From JAKRSE01 sp943369295 (GTDB lineage Bacteria; Armatimonadota; Fimbriimonadia; Fimbriimonadales; Fimbriimonadaceae), in contig CALRMU020000001.1 of NCBI GenBank assembly GCA_943369295.1, forward strand, positions 496,001 to 560,000: 64,000 nt of DNA. The letters run 5' to 3'. Positions 50,672 to 59,591 of the stretch are shown one piece after another. The first letter of the stretch is position 1. Every line of letters begins with the position of its first letter. The notes under the pieces are model-generated. The model did not search any database. It was not told where the DNA came from and saw nothing but the letters and a program-made list of their open reading frames with translations. Made by a program: the position numbers and the translations under genes.

Positions 50672-52171
50672 TCAATAAGCCGAAGTGTTCTGGACGATGA
50701 GCGGAGTGAACCGATAGACCTGATAGTTGTCGGTAGAAAGGTCCATTTCTTCGACTGCCATTCCGGCGGCATCGGCTCGCTGGATGTCTTCCTTTGTCAG
50801 GCGGCCCTCAGGAGTCAGGAGGATGAATTCCTTGTCGACGAGGGTCAGCACTTCATCAAATGAGCCTGTCTTCAGGGCCTGGCTCTTGAGATAGAAGAAG
50901 AGCGAAGGCTTTGAGGTCTCGTTGATCGTCAGCTTGATTTCGACATCGCTGGAATCTCTTCCAAAGCGATAGAGCACGACAGGAGTCTTGAGTTCAGCAA
51001 GCTTTCTGGCGATAGCATGCACCTCCGGCCCCTTCTGCCGGTTGTATTCGTACATGAAGCCGAAGTTAGCGGCCAGGCAGATGAATCCTGCCCAGACAGC
51101 GGCAGGCACCATGAGGCTTCCGATTTCCAGCCCAGGCTTTCTCATTACAGCACGCGCCGCCAGCAGCACAAGGGGAGGCAGAGAAGGAGCAATGTAGTGA
51201 GGCAGCTTGCTTCCGGAAATGGAGAAGACGGCAAAAATGACCAGCGCCCAAGTCCAAAGGAAGAAGATAAGTGCGGCTTGATCTGACTCGGCGGGCTCAC
51301 GCTTGAAGAGACCCTGTTTGACTGCCCCGACAAGCCACGGAAGGAGGCCAGCTGCCAAGACGATGGGATAGTAAAGGGGGTGAAGCCAAAGAGGAACTCG
51401 ATGGGCGAGGTCTCCACCAGCGAAACGGCCCAGGTTCTGCTCGACCAAGTACTTCTGAACGAAGACATTGCCGTTAACCATCAGGCAGGGCACATACCAG
51501 GTGGCAATAATTCCAAGCCCGAGGATGATGGGGCCGATCCAATGGCCTTTGTAGCCCTGGCGAAGGTTTGGAAACTTAAAGAAGATGATTGCGGCAGTAA
51601 CGATAAAGAAAAACCCTGCCACAGGGCTCTTAGCCAGTACTGAGAGGCCGAGACAGGCAGCCGCTCCCCACCTGAGGGCAGGCTTGCCGTTGATCGATTC
51701 CCAAAAGAGAATGAAGCAGGCAGTCAGGGTTGCAACGAAGGTGGCATCGGTCAGCATCATCCGGCCGATCGCGACTGCAAGAAGGCTGGAACTGTAAGCC
51801 AAAGCGGCCAGAATCCCCGTCGCCTGACCAAAATGCTTTGTGGCGAACTTCCAAAGCATCCACGCCGTGACCAGGGTCATGATCACGCTGGGAAGGCGAG
51901 GGCCAAGATCCTGCCCGAAAAGTTGAATGGCAGGGATCGCCATCCAATAGACAAGAATCGGTTTCTCGAACCATGGGACACCGTTGAGCGATGGCGTGAT
52001 GTAATCGCCTCTCAGCATCATGTCCATGGCAACCGCGCCATAGAAGCCTTCGTCGAGGTCGGTCAGCCCGTACAGCCACCAGCCAAGCAGAGGAACAAGG
52101 CACAGCAGGGGCCAGAACCTGTGCCAGCCAACAAGGCTGACTGTCTTTGAGTCCTGGGTCTGACTGGCCAT
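50672..52171 (-). CDS. GT39-type membrane glycosyltransferase
   Basis: A 499-residue multi-pass membrane protein of the GT-C superfamily, PMT/ArnT-like (glycosyltransferase 39). The ATG at 52171 was chosen as the upstream frame is shadow of the divergent gene. The hallmark Asp-Glu, LTDLDEGFYGAVAMDMM, lies at Asp40/Glu41 in the first outer loop; such acidic pairs bind the polyprenyl-phosphate sugar. About 11 membrane helices follow (for example ILAALAYSSSLLAVAIG). It adds a sugar from a lipid carrier to a protein or lipid. It may work with the sugar-nucleotide genes nearby. It is divergent from the ThuA-like gene (52 bp gap). Confidence 0.88.
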   Translation of the reverse strand: MASQTQDSKTVSLVGWHRFWPLLCLVPLLGWWLYGLTDLDEGFYGAVAMDMMLRGDYITPSLNGVPWFEKPILVYWMAIPAIQLFGQDLGPRLPSVIMTLVTAWMLWKFATKHFGQATGILAALAYSSSLLAVAIGRMMLTDATFVATLTACFILFWESINGKPALRWGAAACLGLSVLAKSPVAGFFFIVTAAIIFFKFPNLRQGYKGHWIGPIILGLGIIATWYVPCLMVNGNVFVQKYLVEQNLGRFAGGDLAHRVPLWLHPLYYPIVLAAGLLPWLVGAVKQGLFKREPAESDQAALIFFLWTWALVIFAVFSISGSKLPHYIAPSLPPLVLLAARAVMRKPGLEIGSLMVPAAVWAGFICLAANFGFMYEYNRQKGPEVHAIARKLAELKTPVVLYRFGRDSSDVEIKLTINETSKPSLFFYLKSQALKTGSFDEVLTLVDKEFILLTPEGRLTKEDIQRADAAGMAVEEMDLSTDNYQVYRFTPLIVQNTSAY

Positions 52172-52223
52172 CGTATCGATTTTGGATTGCCCTGGCAAGC
52201 CTCTAGGTAATCTGCCTTCTGCA

Positions 52224-52880
52224 ATGAGGCGAGCATTGATCGTTTGGGGCGGATGGGATGGCCATGAGCCCGAACAGGTTGCCAACCATTTTGGAGACAT
52301 TTTAACGTCCGAAGGTTTTGAAGTGGAAATCTCCTCCACGCTCGATTCACTTCTGGATGAGGAGAAGCTGAAGTCACTGTCACTCTTCGTTCCGGTCGTG
52401 ACCATGTCGAAAATCACCTGGGATCAGGTGAGCGCAATCACCAAGGCAGTTCGAGAGGAAGGCGTCGGCATTGCTGGCTGCCACGGCGGCATGTGCGATT
52501 CTTTCCGTGAATCAACCGAGTGGCAGTTTATGACGGGCGGTCAGTGGGTTGCTCATCCTGGCGACAATGGCGTCACCTATACGGTGAACGTTCACGGCAG
52601 CCACCCAATCACAGAAGGAATTGGCGACTTTGAAGTCACCAGCGAGCAGTACTACCTTCACACCGATCCGGGCAACCTGGTTTTGGCGACAACTCAATTC
52701 CCCCACCCGGGTGTGGATGGTCCTCACCTTGGCAACCCCTGTGCCATGCCGCAGGTCTGGGTGAAGAGCTTTGGCAAGGGCAAGGTTTTCTACAACGCTC
52801 TGGGACACAACCGCGCAGTCTTCGATATTCCTCAGGCAACTGAACTCATGCGCCGCGGATTCCTTTGGGCTGCGAAGTAA
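52224..52880 (+). CDS. ThuA-like domain protein
   Basis: A 218-residue protein of the ThuA-like, glutamine-amidotransferase-fold family (trehalose utilisation). Seen are LIVWGGWDGHEPEQVANHF at the N-terminus, GVGIAGCHGGMCDSFRES, in which a Cys stands at the nucleophile-like turn, and GKVFYNALGHNRAVFDI at the end. The family's chemical activity is poorly known. The ATG at 52224 gives the natural start; the longer frame is shadow. It is divergent from the glycosyltransferase gene and converges on the cytochrome gene, with a terminator between. Confidence 0.88.
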   Translation: MRRALIVWGGWDGHEPEQVANHFGDILTSEGFEVEISSTLDSLLDEEKLKSLSLFVPVVTMSKITWDQVSAITKAVREEGVGIAGCHGGMCDSFRESTEWQFMTGGQWVAHPGDNGVTYTVNVHGSHPITEGIGDFEVTSEQYYLHTDPGNLVLATTQFPHPGVDGPHLGNPCAMPQVWVKSFGKGKVFYNALGHNRAVFDIPQATELMRRGFLWAAK

Positions 52881-52908
52881 ACTCTCTCGCCAGCACGTTA
52901 AGTGAGGT

Positions 52909-52937
52909 GGCCCGACCGAGTTTTTCTCGATCGGGCC
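52909..52937. terminator. hairpin between ThuA-like and cytochrome genes
   Basis: GGCCCGA (52909-52915) pairs with TCGGGCC (52931-52937), with a further CGAG/CTCG stem inside after one mismatch and a TTTTT-containing loop. It lies between two convergent genes and could end both. No long T-tract follows on either side. Confidence 0.6.
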
Positions 52938-52966
52938 TCGTAGTTTCTAAGGTCAGTCTCTAAGAT

Positions 52967-53431
52967 TTAAGAATCAGCCTTCCAGGGTTCTGGGACGGGA
53001 ATGGTAGGGATCTTTTCCTTCTCGTGACAGGTGTAGCAGGCCTTGGTGTAAGCCTTAAAGGCCGCCATGTGGTCCTTGCCTGGGATCAGGGCCTCTTTCA
53101 TCGGAGGAACAGCCTCATCAATGAACCAGGTGTAGCTGGCCATACGCTTTGGTCTTCTTTCTGCTCCGTGCTTCATGACGCCGACCATCTTGTCGACCTG
53201 ATAGTTGGCGTAATCCAGCTGGCCCGCTTTGATGGCGTTGTAGAGTTCGTTGTGGCGATAGTTGACCTCTGCCATGACTGGTTCGTTTCCTCGAAAGTGC
53301 TCTGCCAATTTAGCCAGCCTCTCATCGGTGTCGCCTTTCAGCCAAGGATGGGGAGTCTGGGTGGCTATGCCGAACCCGAGAACCACACCTGCGGCAAGGG
53401 TGAGTAGGGTGGCAGCAGTGTTCTTGCTCAT
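52967..53431 (-). CDS. monoheme cytochrome c-like protein
   Basis: A 154-residue exported protein. From the ATG at 53431 the signal peptide is NTAATLLTLAAGVVLGFGIA. A single heme-binding site CYTCHEKEK lies near the C-terminus (TKACYTCHEKEKIPTIPV), the position typical of class II cytochrome c'-like proteins. A helical region with LAEHFRGNEPVMAEVNYRH precedes it. No distal Met is assigned. The XerC-like gene lies 41 bp upstream. It is a possible electron carrier on the outer face of the membrane. Confidence 0.85.
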   Translation of the reverse strand: MSKNTAATLLTLAAGVVLGFGIATQTPHPWLKGDTDERLAKLAEHFRGNEPVMAEVNYRHNELYNAIKAGQLDYANYQVDKMVGVMKHGAERRPKRMASYTWFIDEAVPPMKEALIPGKDHMAAFKAYTKACYTCHEKEKIPTIPVPEPWKADS

Positions 53432-53472
53432 CAGAATTTTCCTAGTGAGAAGACTACCAGGCAATTCTGAAC

Positions 53473-54339
53473 TTACTTAGATTTTGGGTGAGCTTCCGAT
53501 ACAGCTTCTCTCAGCCTTTCAATTGAGATGTGGGTGTAGACCTGTGTCGCGGCAAGGCTCTCGTGGCCCAGCAGCTGCTGAACGGTCTTTAAGTCGGCGC
53601 CGCCATCCAGCATGTGGGTGGCAAATGAGTGGCGCAGAGTGTGGGGACTGACATCTGGCGGCAGTCCGGCGTGCATCGCCCACCGTTTGATGACGTTCTG
53701 AACCGTGCGGGTCGTCAAACGAATCCCACGTTGGTTGGTAAAAAGCGGTTCTCCCGGGCCAGAAACTCGTTCGGTGGCGATGTAGCGGGCCAGAGCCTCT
53801 CCGGCAGCCTCGCCAAAGAGGGCTGTTCTTTCTTTGTTGCCTTTGCCCAAAACAATCAACTCGCCTTCTTTGAGGTTGAGGTCGGTCAGGTTAATCCCGA
53901 CCAACTCACTGGCTCGCAGCCCGGCCGAATAAGCAAGTTCAAGAAGTGCCCTGTCGCGCAAGGGGGTCTTGCCGACGTCTTCCTGGTCGAGAAGCGCGGT
54001 GGCTTGGTGCTGACTCAGCGCCTTGGGAAGGCTCTTTCTTCTCATCGGAGCCTCAATGGCGTCGCTGGGGTCCTGAGTGATCAAGCCCATCTGCTTGAGA
54101 TGCTTGGCAAAAGTTCTGAAGGCAGAAAGCCGTCTGGCTCTGGTGCGAGGATCAGGCTGGTTGACCCTCAGCCACTTTAGGATGTTGGCCTCGTTCAGGT
54201 CGCCGACCGTTGGGGCGAAGGGAAGCAGCCTTTGAAGATCGCCCCCATAGGCCCGAACAGTGTGAGGCGATTTCACAGCTGCCAAGCGGTCAAGAAAGCT
54301 CGACAAAAGCAGGGCGAGATCCTGTGAGCTTTGGCTCAA
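53473..54339 (-). CDS. tyrosine recombinase XerC/XerD family
   Basis: Site-specific recombinase of 288 residues, probably resolving chromosome dimers at dif. All catalytic residues are present: Arg142 (SAGLRASEL), Lys166 (LGKGNKER), His233 and Arg236 (PHTLRHSFA), His259 (LLGHESLA) and Tyr268 (ATQVYTH). The N-terminal SAM-like domain occupies about residues 1-105. Length fits XerC/XerD rather than a phage integrase. Which of the two it is cannot be decided from one copy. No att site or mobile element is seen near it. Confidence 0.93.
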   Translation of the reverse strand: MSQSSQDLALLLSSFLDRLAAVKSPHTVRAYGGDLQRLLPFAPTVGDLNEANILKWLRVNQPDPRTRARRLSAFRTFAKHLKQMGLITQDPSDAIEAPMRRKSLPKALSQHQATALLDQEDVGKTPLRDRALLELAYSAGLRASELVGINLTDLNLKEGELIVLGKGNKERTALFGEAAGEALARYIATERVSGPGEPLFTNQRGIRLTTRTVQNVIKRWAMHAGLPPDVSPHTLRHSFATHMLDGGADLKTVQQLLGHESLAATQVYTHISIERLREAVSEAHPKSK

Positions 54340-54457
54340 ATCTGCCCCTCCTGTGCCTTCATCTTTGCTTTAGACGAATTCGAGCTTCACTTAGGACCGG
54401 CGGCCAGGGCCCCGGACTCTGAAACAAGGATCCCGCCTCCAAGGTAAGCCTTTATTG

Positions 54458-54850
54458 ATGGCCGACGCAAACCATTTGAAGAAGATCTGCCTCATCGACG
54501 GACTCGGTGCAGCCTCATCCGCTTTTGGCATGGCAGTCGTGACGGTTCTGCCTCAAGAGTGGTTTGGCCTGCCAAAGTTTGCGACTCTTCTCCTTAGCTT
54601 GGTGGCCATCGGCTTTGCGATCAACTCTCTGCGGTGCTGGAAGGCTCGGCCGGCTCCTTTGGGTCGCAGTCTCGTCCAGATCGGCACTCTCAACCTTTCT
54701 TACTGCACAGCGGCTTTGATCCTGGCCCTTATCTATAGAACTGAGCTTCAGCCGATCATGGTTGCTTACCTGGCTTTTGAAGGTCTAATCATCGTTCCCC
54801 TCTCGATTTATGAGATCAAACTGGGTTTGAAGAGCGAACCTGCCATCTGA
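54458..54850 (+). CDS. small membrane protein of unknown function
   Basis: A 130-residue protein with about four membrane helices, such as FATLLLSLVAIGFAINSL, TLNLSYCTAALILALIY and VAYLAFEGLIIVPLSIYE. TTG at 54455 would add one residue. The loops are short, as in small transporter-like or stress membrane proteins, but no family is recognised. It lies alone on the plus strand between the recombinase gene (minus) and the CoA-transferase gene, 79 bp before the latter. Confidence 0.75.
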   Translation: MADANHLKKICLIDGLGAASSAFGMAVVTVLPQEWFGLPKFATLLLSLVAIGFAINSLRCWKARPAPLGRSLVQIGTLNLSYCTAALILALIYRTELQPIMVAYLAFEGLIIVPLSIYEIKLGLKSEPAI

Positions 54851-54929
54851 CTAAGGCGATAGACCTGACTTAAGGCACTTATAAAAATGTCTAGATTGCC
54901 AAGGCAAGAGTGGTCCTAAACTTAGAGTG

Positions 54930-56198
54930 ATGGGGAATTACGTAACGGCAGCAGAAGCCGTATCCTGCATTCAAAGCGGCAACCGAGTCTTTCTGCATGG
55001 CATGGCAGCCGCACCCCAACGCCTCACCCAGGCGATGGTGGACAGAGCCTCTGAATTGAGAGATGTCGAGATCGTCCATCTCCATACCGAAGGCGACGCG
55101 CCCTACTCACGAGCTGAATACAGCGAGTCGTTTTTTGTCAACAACCTCTTTATCGGCGCCAACGTTCGCCAGGCAGTAAGAGATGGTCGGGCTGACTATG
55201 TCCCCGTTTTTCTCAGTGAAACTCCTGCCCTTTTCCGAAAAGGAGTCCTGCCTTTGGATGTGGCCATGTTCACAGTTTCTCCGCCAGATAAGCATGGCTA
55301 TGTGAGCCTGGGAGTCAGTGTGGATGCCGCCTTGGCCGCCTTTCAGAGCGCGAAGATCAAGATTGCCCAGGTTAACCCCAACATGCCCTACACCTTTGGT
55401 GACGGCTGTGTTCCGGCCAGCGCTTTTGATGCTCTGGTTTTTGTGGACGACCCTCTTCCGACCCACCCCCCGACAGACCCAGATCCGATCGAAGCAAAGA
55501 TCGGCCAGCTTGTTGCGGGAATCGTTGAAGACGGAGCCACCTTGCAGATGGGAATCGGAGCGATTCCAAATGCAGTCTTGGCGGCTTTGGACGGACATAA
55601 AGGTCTGGGAATCCATACCGAGATGTTCAGCGATGGAGTCATTCCTCTCGTTGAAAAGGGAGTCATCACCAACGAGTACAAAACGGTGCATCCCCATCGA
55701 ATCGTGGCCACCTTTGTCAGCGGCAGCAAGGCTGTCTATGACTTTGTAGACCTGAATCCCATGGTGCTGATGCGCGATGTCGCTTACGTTAATGACACAT
55801 CGGTTATTCGCAGGCTGCCAAAGATGACGGCCATCAACAGCGCGATCGAAATCGACATGACAGGCCAGGTCTGCGCCGACTCGATCGGTGCGACGATGTT
55901 CAGCGGAGTTGGAGGTCAGATGGACTTCGTTCGAGGGGCTTCACTCTCAGATGGAGGCAAGCCGATCTTCGCTCTTTCCAGCCGCACAAACAAGGGTGTC
56001 AGCCGCATCGTCCCTATGCTGAAGCCAGGAGCTGGCGTCGTCACCACCCGCGCCCACGTGCACTATGTTGTGACGGAATACGGCATTGCCGACCTTTACG
56101 GCAAGAACCTGAGGCAGAGAGCCAAGGCCCTGACTGAGATCGCCCATCCGGATGACAGAGCCGCCTTGGAAGAGGCAGCCGCCAGCCGCTGGCACTAA
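54930..56198 (+). CDS. acetyl-CoA hydrolase/transferase family protein
   Basis: A 422-residue CoA-transferase of the Cat1/4-hydroxybutyrate CoA-transferase family, moving CoA between acyl-CoA and a free acid. Seen are the family motifs GIGAIPNAVLAALDGHKGLG and GVGGQMDFVRGASLSDGGK, followed by TEYGIADLYGKNLRQRAKAL. The exact acyl substrates cannot be read. GTG at 54927 would add one residue; the ATG at 54930 is chosen. It is closed by a strong terminator at 56213. Confidence 0.92.
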   Translation: MGNYVTAAEAVSCIQSGNRVFLHGMAAAPQRLTQAMVDRASELRDVEIVHLHTEGDAPYSRAEYSESFFVNNLFIGANVRQAVRDGRADYVPVFLSETPALFRKGVLPLDVAMFTVSPPDKHGYVSLGVSVDAALAAFQSAKIKIAQVNPNMPYTFGDGCVPASAFDALVFVDDPLPTHPPTDPDPIEAKIGQLVAGIVEDGATLQMGIGAIPNAVLAALDGHKGLGIHTEMFSDGVIPLVEKGVITNEYKTVHPHRIVATFVSGSKAVYDFVDLNPMVLMRDVAYVNDTSVIRRLPKMTAINSAIEIDMTGQVCADSIGATMFSGVGGQMDFVRGASLSDGGKPIFALSSRTNKGVSRIVPMLKPGAGVVTTRAHVHYVVTEYGIADLYGKNLRQRAKALTEIAHPDDRAALEEAAASRWH

Positions 56199-56212
56199 CC
56201 TTGTCGAACGAA

Positions 56213-56253
56213 AAAGAGAAGGCTCACTCCATTGTGGAGTGAGCCTTCTCTTT
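56213..56253 (+). terminator. terminator hairpin after the CoA-transferase gene
   Basis: A perfect 19 bp stem (AAAGAGAAGGCTCACTCCA with its complement) with loop TTG. The arms begin AAAGAGAA and end TTCTCTTT, so it carries a T-tract in both directions and can serve the convergent minus-strand gene ending at 56271. Confidence 0.85.
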
Positions 56254-56270
56254 GCTTCTATCAAGAAGAC

Positions 56271-58292
56271 TTAGCCGTTGGTCTGAACCAAAGAGGCGTT
56301 GTCGATAAGCACGTGGTGCTGTGAAGGAGTGCCTCTCAGCCGGTTGATTCCCTCGAAGCTTCTGAGCCTGATCCTCACGTTGTTGCTAGTGCTGACGAAG
56401 TTCAGCACGTTAGAGCTGACTCTTCCAGAGATGCCGTATGCGTTGGTGCCGCTGGGAAGGTTGCCCTGCTTCAGAACCACCCAAGCATTGGCTGAGAAGT
56501 TCCAGATGTAGAGAGTTCCCGTGACGACCTCACCCCTTTCACGACTGGCCGATACAACGATGTCCAAAGCGGAGAGCGTGGCTCGGTTGGTGACGGGGAA
56601 GTTCATGTCGGTGTCGGTGACCTGACCGACATTGGTAATGCCAGCCGATGAGACGCGGTAAGCGTTTCGGTCAATAGTGGTCAAGCTGGCAAGATTGCCT
56701 CCGGTGTTGGTGCCGTTGACAACAGCAACGCTGCTCGGGGGAGTTCCGTTGACATCGCTTGATGGCAGAGAAACGTTCCAGCTGGCGATTGCGGTTTCCC
56801 ACATCGAATTGAGGCCGAATGTGTTGGCCACACCAAAGAAGGTGTAGTTGTTCGTTGGGTCGACTTCAACGTCAGAGTAGTCGCCAAAGCGCCAGGCCTG
56901 GTGAACACCAAGGCTCTCGCCGAATCGAATGGGAGCTCCCATCACGCCGCGAGCATCAGTTGCCTTTCGGGCCGAATAGACGGCCTCTGGAAAGGTGCTG
57001 CTGTTGGCGCGAGAGTAAACCACGACGACGTCGCCGAGGCTGTTCTGGGCGATCGAGGGCATCCAGTTATGGAAGGTGGTGCTGGCTATGTTTCCGGACT
57101 GAACCAGTGCGGGAGTGCCTGAAACAGGCCAGTTGCCGGGGTTGATTTCGTACCAGGAGACCTGAGCCTTTCCATCTGCAGCCTTGGTTGAGTGAGTCGT
57201 AAAGACTCGACCAGCCCTGGCGTAGGTGCTCATGATTCGGTCACCGATGACGTCAAGCATGCCGCCTCTAGCGGGAACGTCTGTGTTGCTGCCAGTGTAG
57301 GTAGGCACAGCGACGTTGGTTTGGCTGAGGACAGGGGTGCTGTTCAGGTTGCGAACAGAAAAGAGAGCCAAGGTTGAACCACTGAAAGCAGTTCGAGCCA
57401 CACCGAAGACAGATGACATTGAAGCATCTGGGGTTCGTGAGAACTGAATCTGCGGAAGGGTTTCAAACTTGGTGGGAGTCACTGCTTGGCCCGAAAGCAT
57501 AGGAGCCTTGGGCAGAGCGATCACCTGACCGAAGTAGTCGCCAGCAGCGAAGGGGAACATGTTGCCGGAGATGACGAAGCCATCTCGGTTGTAACCCAAG
57601 CCGGGGTAGTCCAGCCAGTGGTTGTTGTCGCCACGCTTTACAGCAACGTCAATGCGGTACTTGTACCAAGTTCCCATTGGATTGCTGTCGTCCGAAACGG
57701 CCAGAAGAATGAAGCTTCTGCCGTTCGTCTGGTCAAGCTCAAGCTCAACAATGAAGAACCTCTTGGCGAGGTGATCATAGAAGGCCTTGGGGTCGAAAAT
57801 GAAGTTGGTTGCGTTGAGGCCAGACCAGAATCCTGAAGGAGAGTCTGGCTGCTGGAAGACTCGGGTGCCGTTCTTCTGATAGAAGGCGATAGCTCCGTTG
57901 ACCGTCTGGACAACGTGAGAGGGGCCAACAGCAATGTCAGGGTCTGGTGGGAAAGAACCAGTGAAGCTGATGCCCGGCCACTTGGCGTTTGGCTGAAATC
58001 CGACTTGAGTGGTCGAGACCGAACCGGTTTCCATGCCGTTGTTTGGCTGGGGAGCGATCGGTGGAACCTTCGGGTTTGAAGGTCGAACTGGTCTTGACTT
58101 CTGGCTCAGGTTGATCTGAGGGAAGTAGTTGCTGGTCGAATCAACCACAGCAGAGATTGGAGCTGAAGCCGGCAGCGGCTTGATCTCCGTATTCTCCCCG
58201 ACTTTTTGAGCCAGGCTAACCGTGGTGAGCGCCGTGGCCAAAGCCAAACCGGCCAAGCCTCTCATCGTCACCTTCATTTTGAGCGAACTCAT
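56271..58292 (-). CDS. large exported protein of unknown function
   Basis: A 673-residue protein from ATG at 58292, with a signal peptide (GLAGLALATALTTVSLAQ); GAGG lies about eight bases upstream of that ATG. Upstream ATGs in the frame would add 16 residues. The mature part has PDPDIAVGPSHVVQTVNGA and a set of Asp-Asn-containing loops (VAVKRGDNNHWLDYPGLGY). The final 140 residues resemble a beta-sandwich (TDTDMNFPVTNRATLSALDI). It may be a beta-propeller-type surface protein. No catalytic site is seen. The family is not recognised. Confidence 0.8.
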   Translation of the reverse strand: MSSLKMKVTMRGLAGLALATALTTVSLAQKVGENTEIKPLPASAPISAVVDSTSNYFPQINLSQKSRPVRPSNPKVPPIAPQPNNGMETGSVSTTQVGFQPNAKWPGISFTGSFPPDPDIAVGPSHVVQTVNGAIAFYQKNGTRVFQQPDSPSGFWSGLNATNFIFDPKAFYDHLAKRFFIVELELDQTNGRSFILLAVSDDSNPMGTWYKYRIDVAVKRGDNNHWLDYPGLGYNRDGFVISGNMFPFAAGDYFGQVIALPKAPMLSGQAVTPTKFETLPQIQFSRTPDASMSSVFGVARTAFSGSTLALFSVRNLNSTPVLSQTNVAVPTYTGSNTDVPARGGMLDVIGDRIMSTYARAGRVFTTHSTKAADGKAQVSWYEINPGNWPVSGTPALVQSGNIASTTFHNWMPSIAQNSLGDVVVVYSRANSSTFPEAVYSARKATDARGVMGAPIRFGESLGVHQAWRFGDYSDVEVDPTNNYTFFGVANTFGLNSMWETAIASWNVSLPSSDVNGTPPSSVAVVNGTNTGGNLASLTTIDRNAYRVSSAGITNVGQVTDTDMNFPVTNRATLSALDIVVSASRERGEVVTGTLYIWNFSANAWVVLKQGNLPSGTNAYGISGRVSSNVLNFVSTSNNVRIRLRSFEGINRLRGTPSQHHVLIDNASLVQTNG

Positions 58293-58438
58293 CGTCACAA
58301 CCTCTTTCTCATGGTCCATCAAACTACGTTTTTGCATCAATAATTGCAGCAGAAACTTAAGCAGACCCTAAGGTGTCAGACCAGTTTAGCAGGACCAGAC
58401 GTTCGGCCGCAAGGAAAAGCGGGTATCTCTGCTTGACT

Positions 58439-59558
58439 ATGCTCAGCCTAGAGCAGCAGCAAACTTTGTCCTACGCCCCTACGAGGCTGGACGCGATTAG
58501 GGGGCATCTTTGACCTCCCCCGCCTCAAAACCCTGCTAGCGGACCTCGAGGTCCAGTCATCTGATCCCAGTTTGTGGGATGACCCAGCTCAAGCGCAGAA
58601 GATTCTGCAGAGGGCTGCGCGACTGCGTGAGATGATCAACCCCTTTGAAGCCCTTAACAAAAGGCTTCAAGATGTGAACGAATTCTACGAGCTTCTGCAG
58701 CTCGAACCCAACGACGAACTCGAACTTGAAGCCGATCAGGTGGCCCAACAGCTCCTGGCAGATATCGATAGCTACGAACTCAAAACTCTTCTCAATGGAG
58801 AGCATGACGACAAAACAGCTCTGGTCGAAATCAACGCTGGTGCCGGCGGCACCGAGGCCTGCGACTGGGCGGAAATGCTCTACCGCATGTACCTAAGGTG
58901 GGCTCAGGACAAGGGCTGCAAGGTGGAGCTGATCAACGAAACTCTGGGAGACGTTACTGGCTACCGCAACGTCGGATTTTCCGTCTCTGGGCCAAACGCT
59001 TATGGCTTCCTGAAATCAGAGAACGGCGTCCATCGTTTGGTCAGAATCTCTCCCTACGACTCAGCGGCTCGAAGGCACACTTCGTTCTGTCGAGTTGAGG
59101 TTCTTCCAGAAATGGAAGAGACCGATGTGGTGATCAACCCAGATGACCTGAAGGAGGAAACTTTGAGAGCAGGTGGCGCGGGTGGTCAGCACGTCAACAA
59201 GACTGAATCGGCCGTCAGAATCACCCACCTTCCGACGGGAATCGTCGTTTTCTCTCAGAGCGACAGAAGCCAGCACAAGAATCGCGCTTCGGCGATGAAG
59301 GTTTTGGCCGCCAGGCTGGCAGAAGTTCAAAGAGCGGAAACTGAAGAGCAGAAACGAGCGTTTACTGCTAACATTGGCCCAGCTGAATGGGGCAGGCAGA
59401 TTAGAAGCTACGTTATGCAGCCTTACACGATGGTCAAAGACCATCGGACGGGTCATGAAACGGGCAACGTCACCTCTGTGATGGATGGTGCGATCGACTC
59501 CTTCATGGAGGCCTACCTTAAGAGGCCCAAGGGCACAGGCGACGAATTCATTGAGTAG
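58439..59558 (+). CDS. prfB: peptide chain release factor 2, with +1 programmed frameshift
   Basis: Ends translation at UGA and UAA. Frame 0 runs from ATG 58439 for 24 codons to CTT TGA (58508-58513), preceded by the internal ribosome site AGGGGG at 58499-58504. Reading shifts by +1 at C/T and continues GAC CTC CCC to the stop at 59558, giving 372 residues, close to the usual 365. The GGQ motif is in RAGGAGGQHVNKTESAV. The codon-recognition tripeptide, normally SPF, reads SPY (ISPYDSAARRHTSF). The UGA lets RF2 control its own level. No clear ribosome site precedes the ATG. Confidence 0.95.
58499..58514 (+). promoter_or_regulatory. RF2 programmed +1 frameshift site
   Basis: AGGGGGCATCTTTGAC: a Shine-Dalgarno-like AGGGGG sits three bases upstream of the slippery CTT followed by TGA and C. 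This matches the E. coli site AGGGGGTATCTTTGAC with one base different. Low RF2 leaves time for the shift to the +1 frame. Confidence 0.95.
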
Positions 59559-59591
59559 GTGGATGCGTCCAACTAAAGCGAGCTGCAAGCT

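Noticed and set aside
53473..54339. Xer-type recombinase as a sign of a mobile element
   Set aside because: Length and motifs fit the housekeeping XerC/XerD, and no phage, transposon or att-like repeats flank it.
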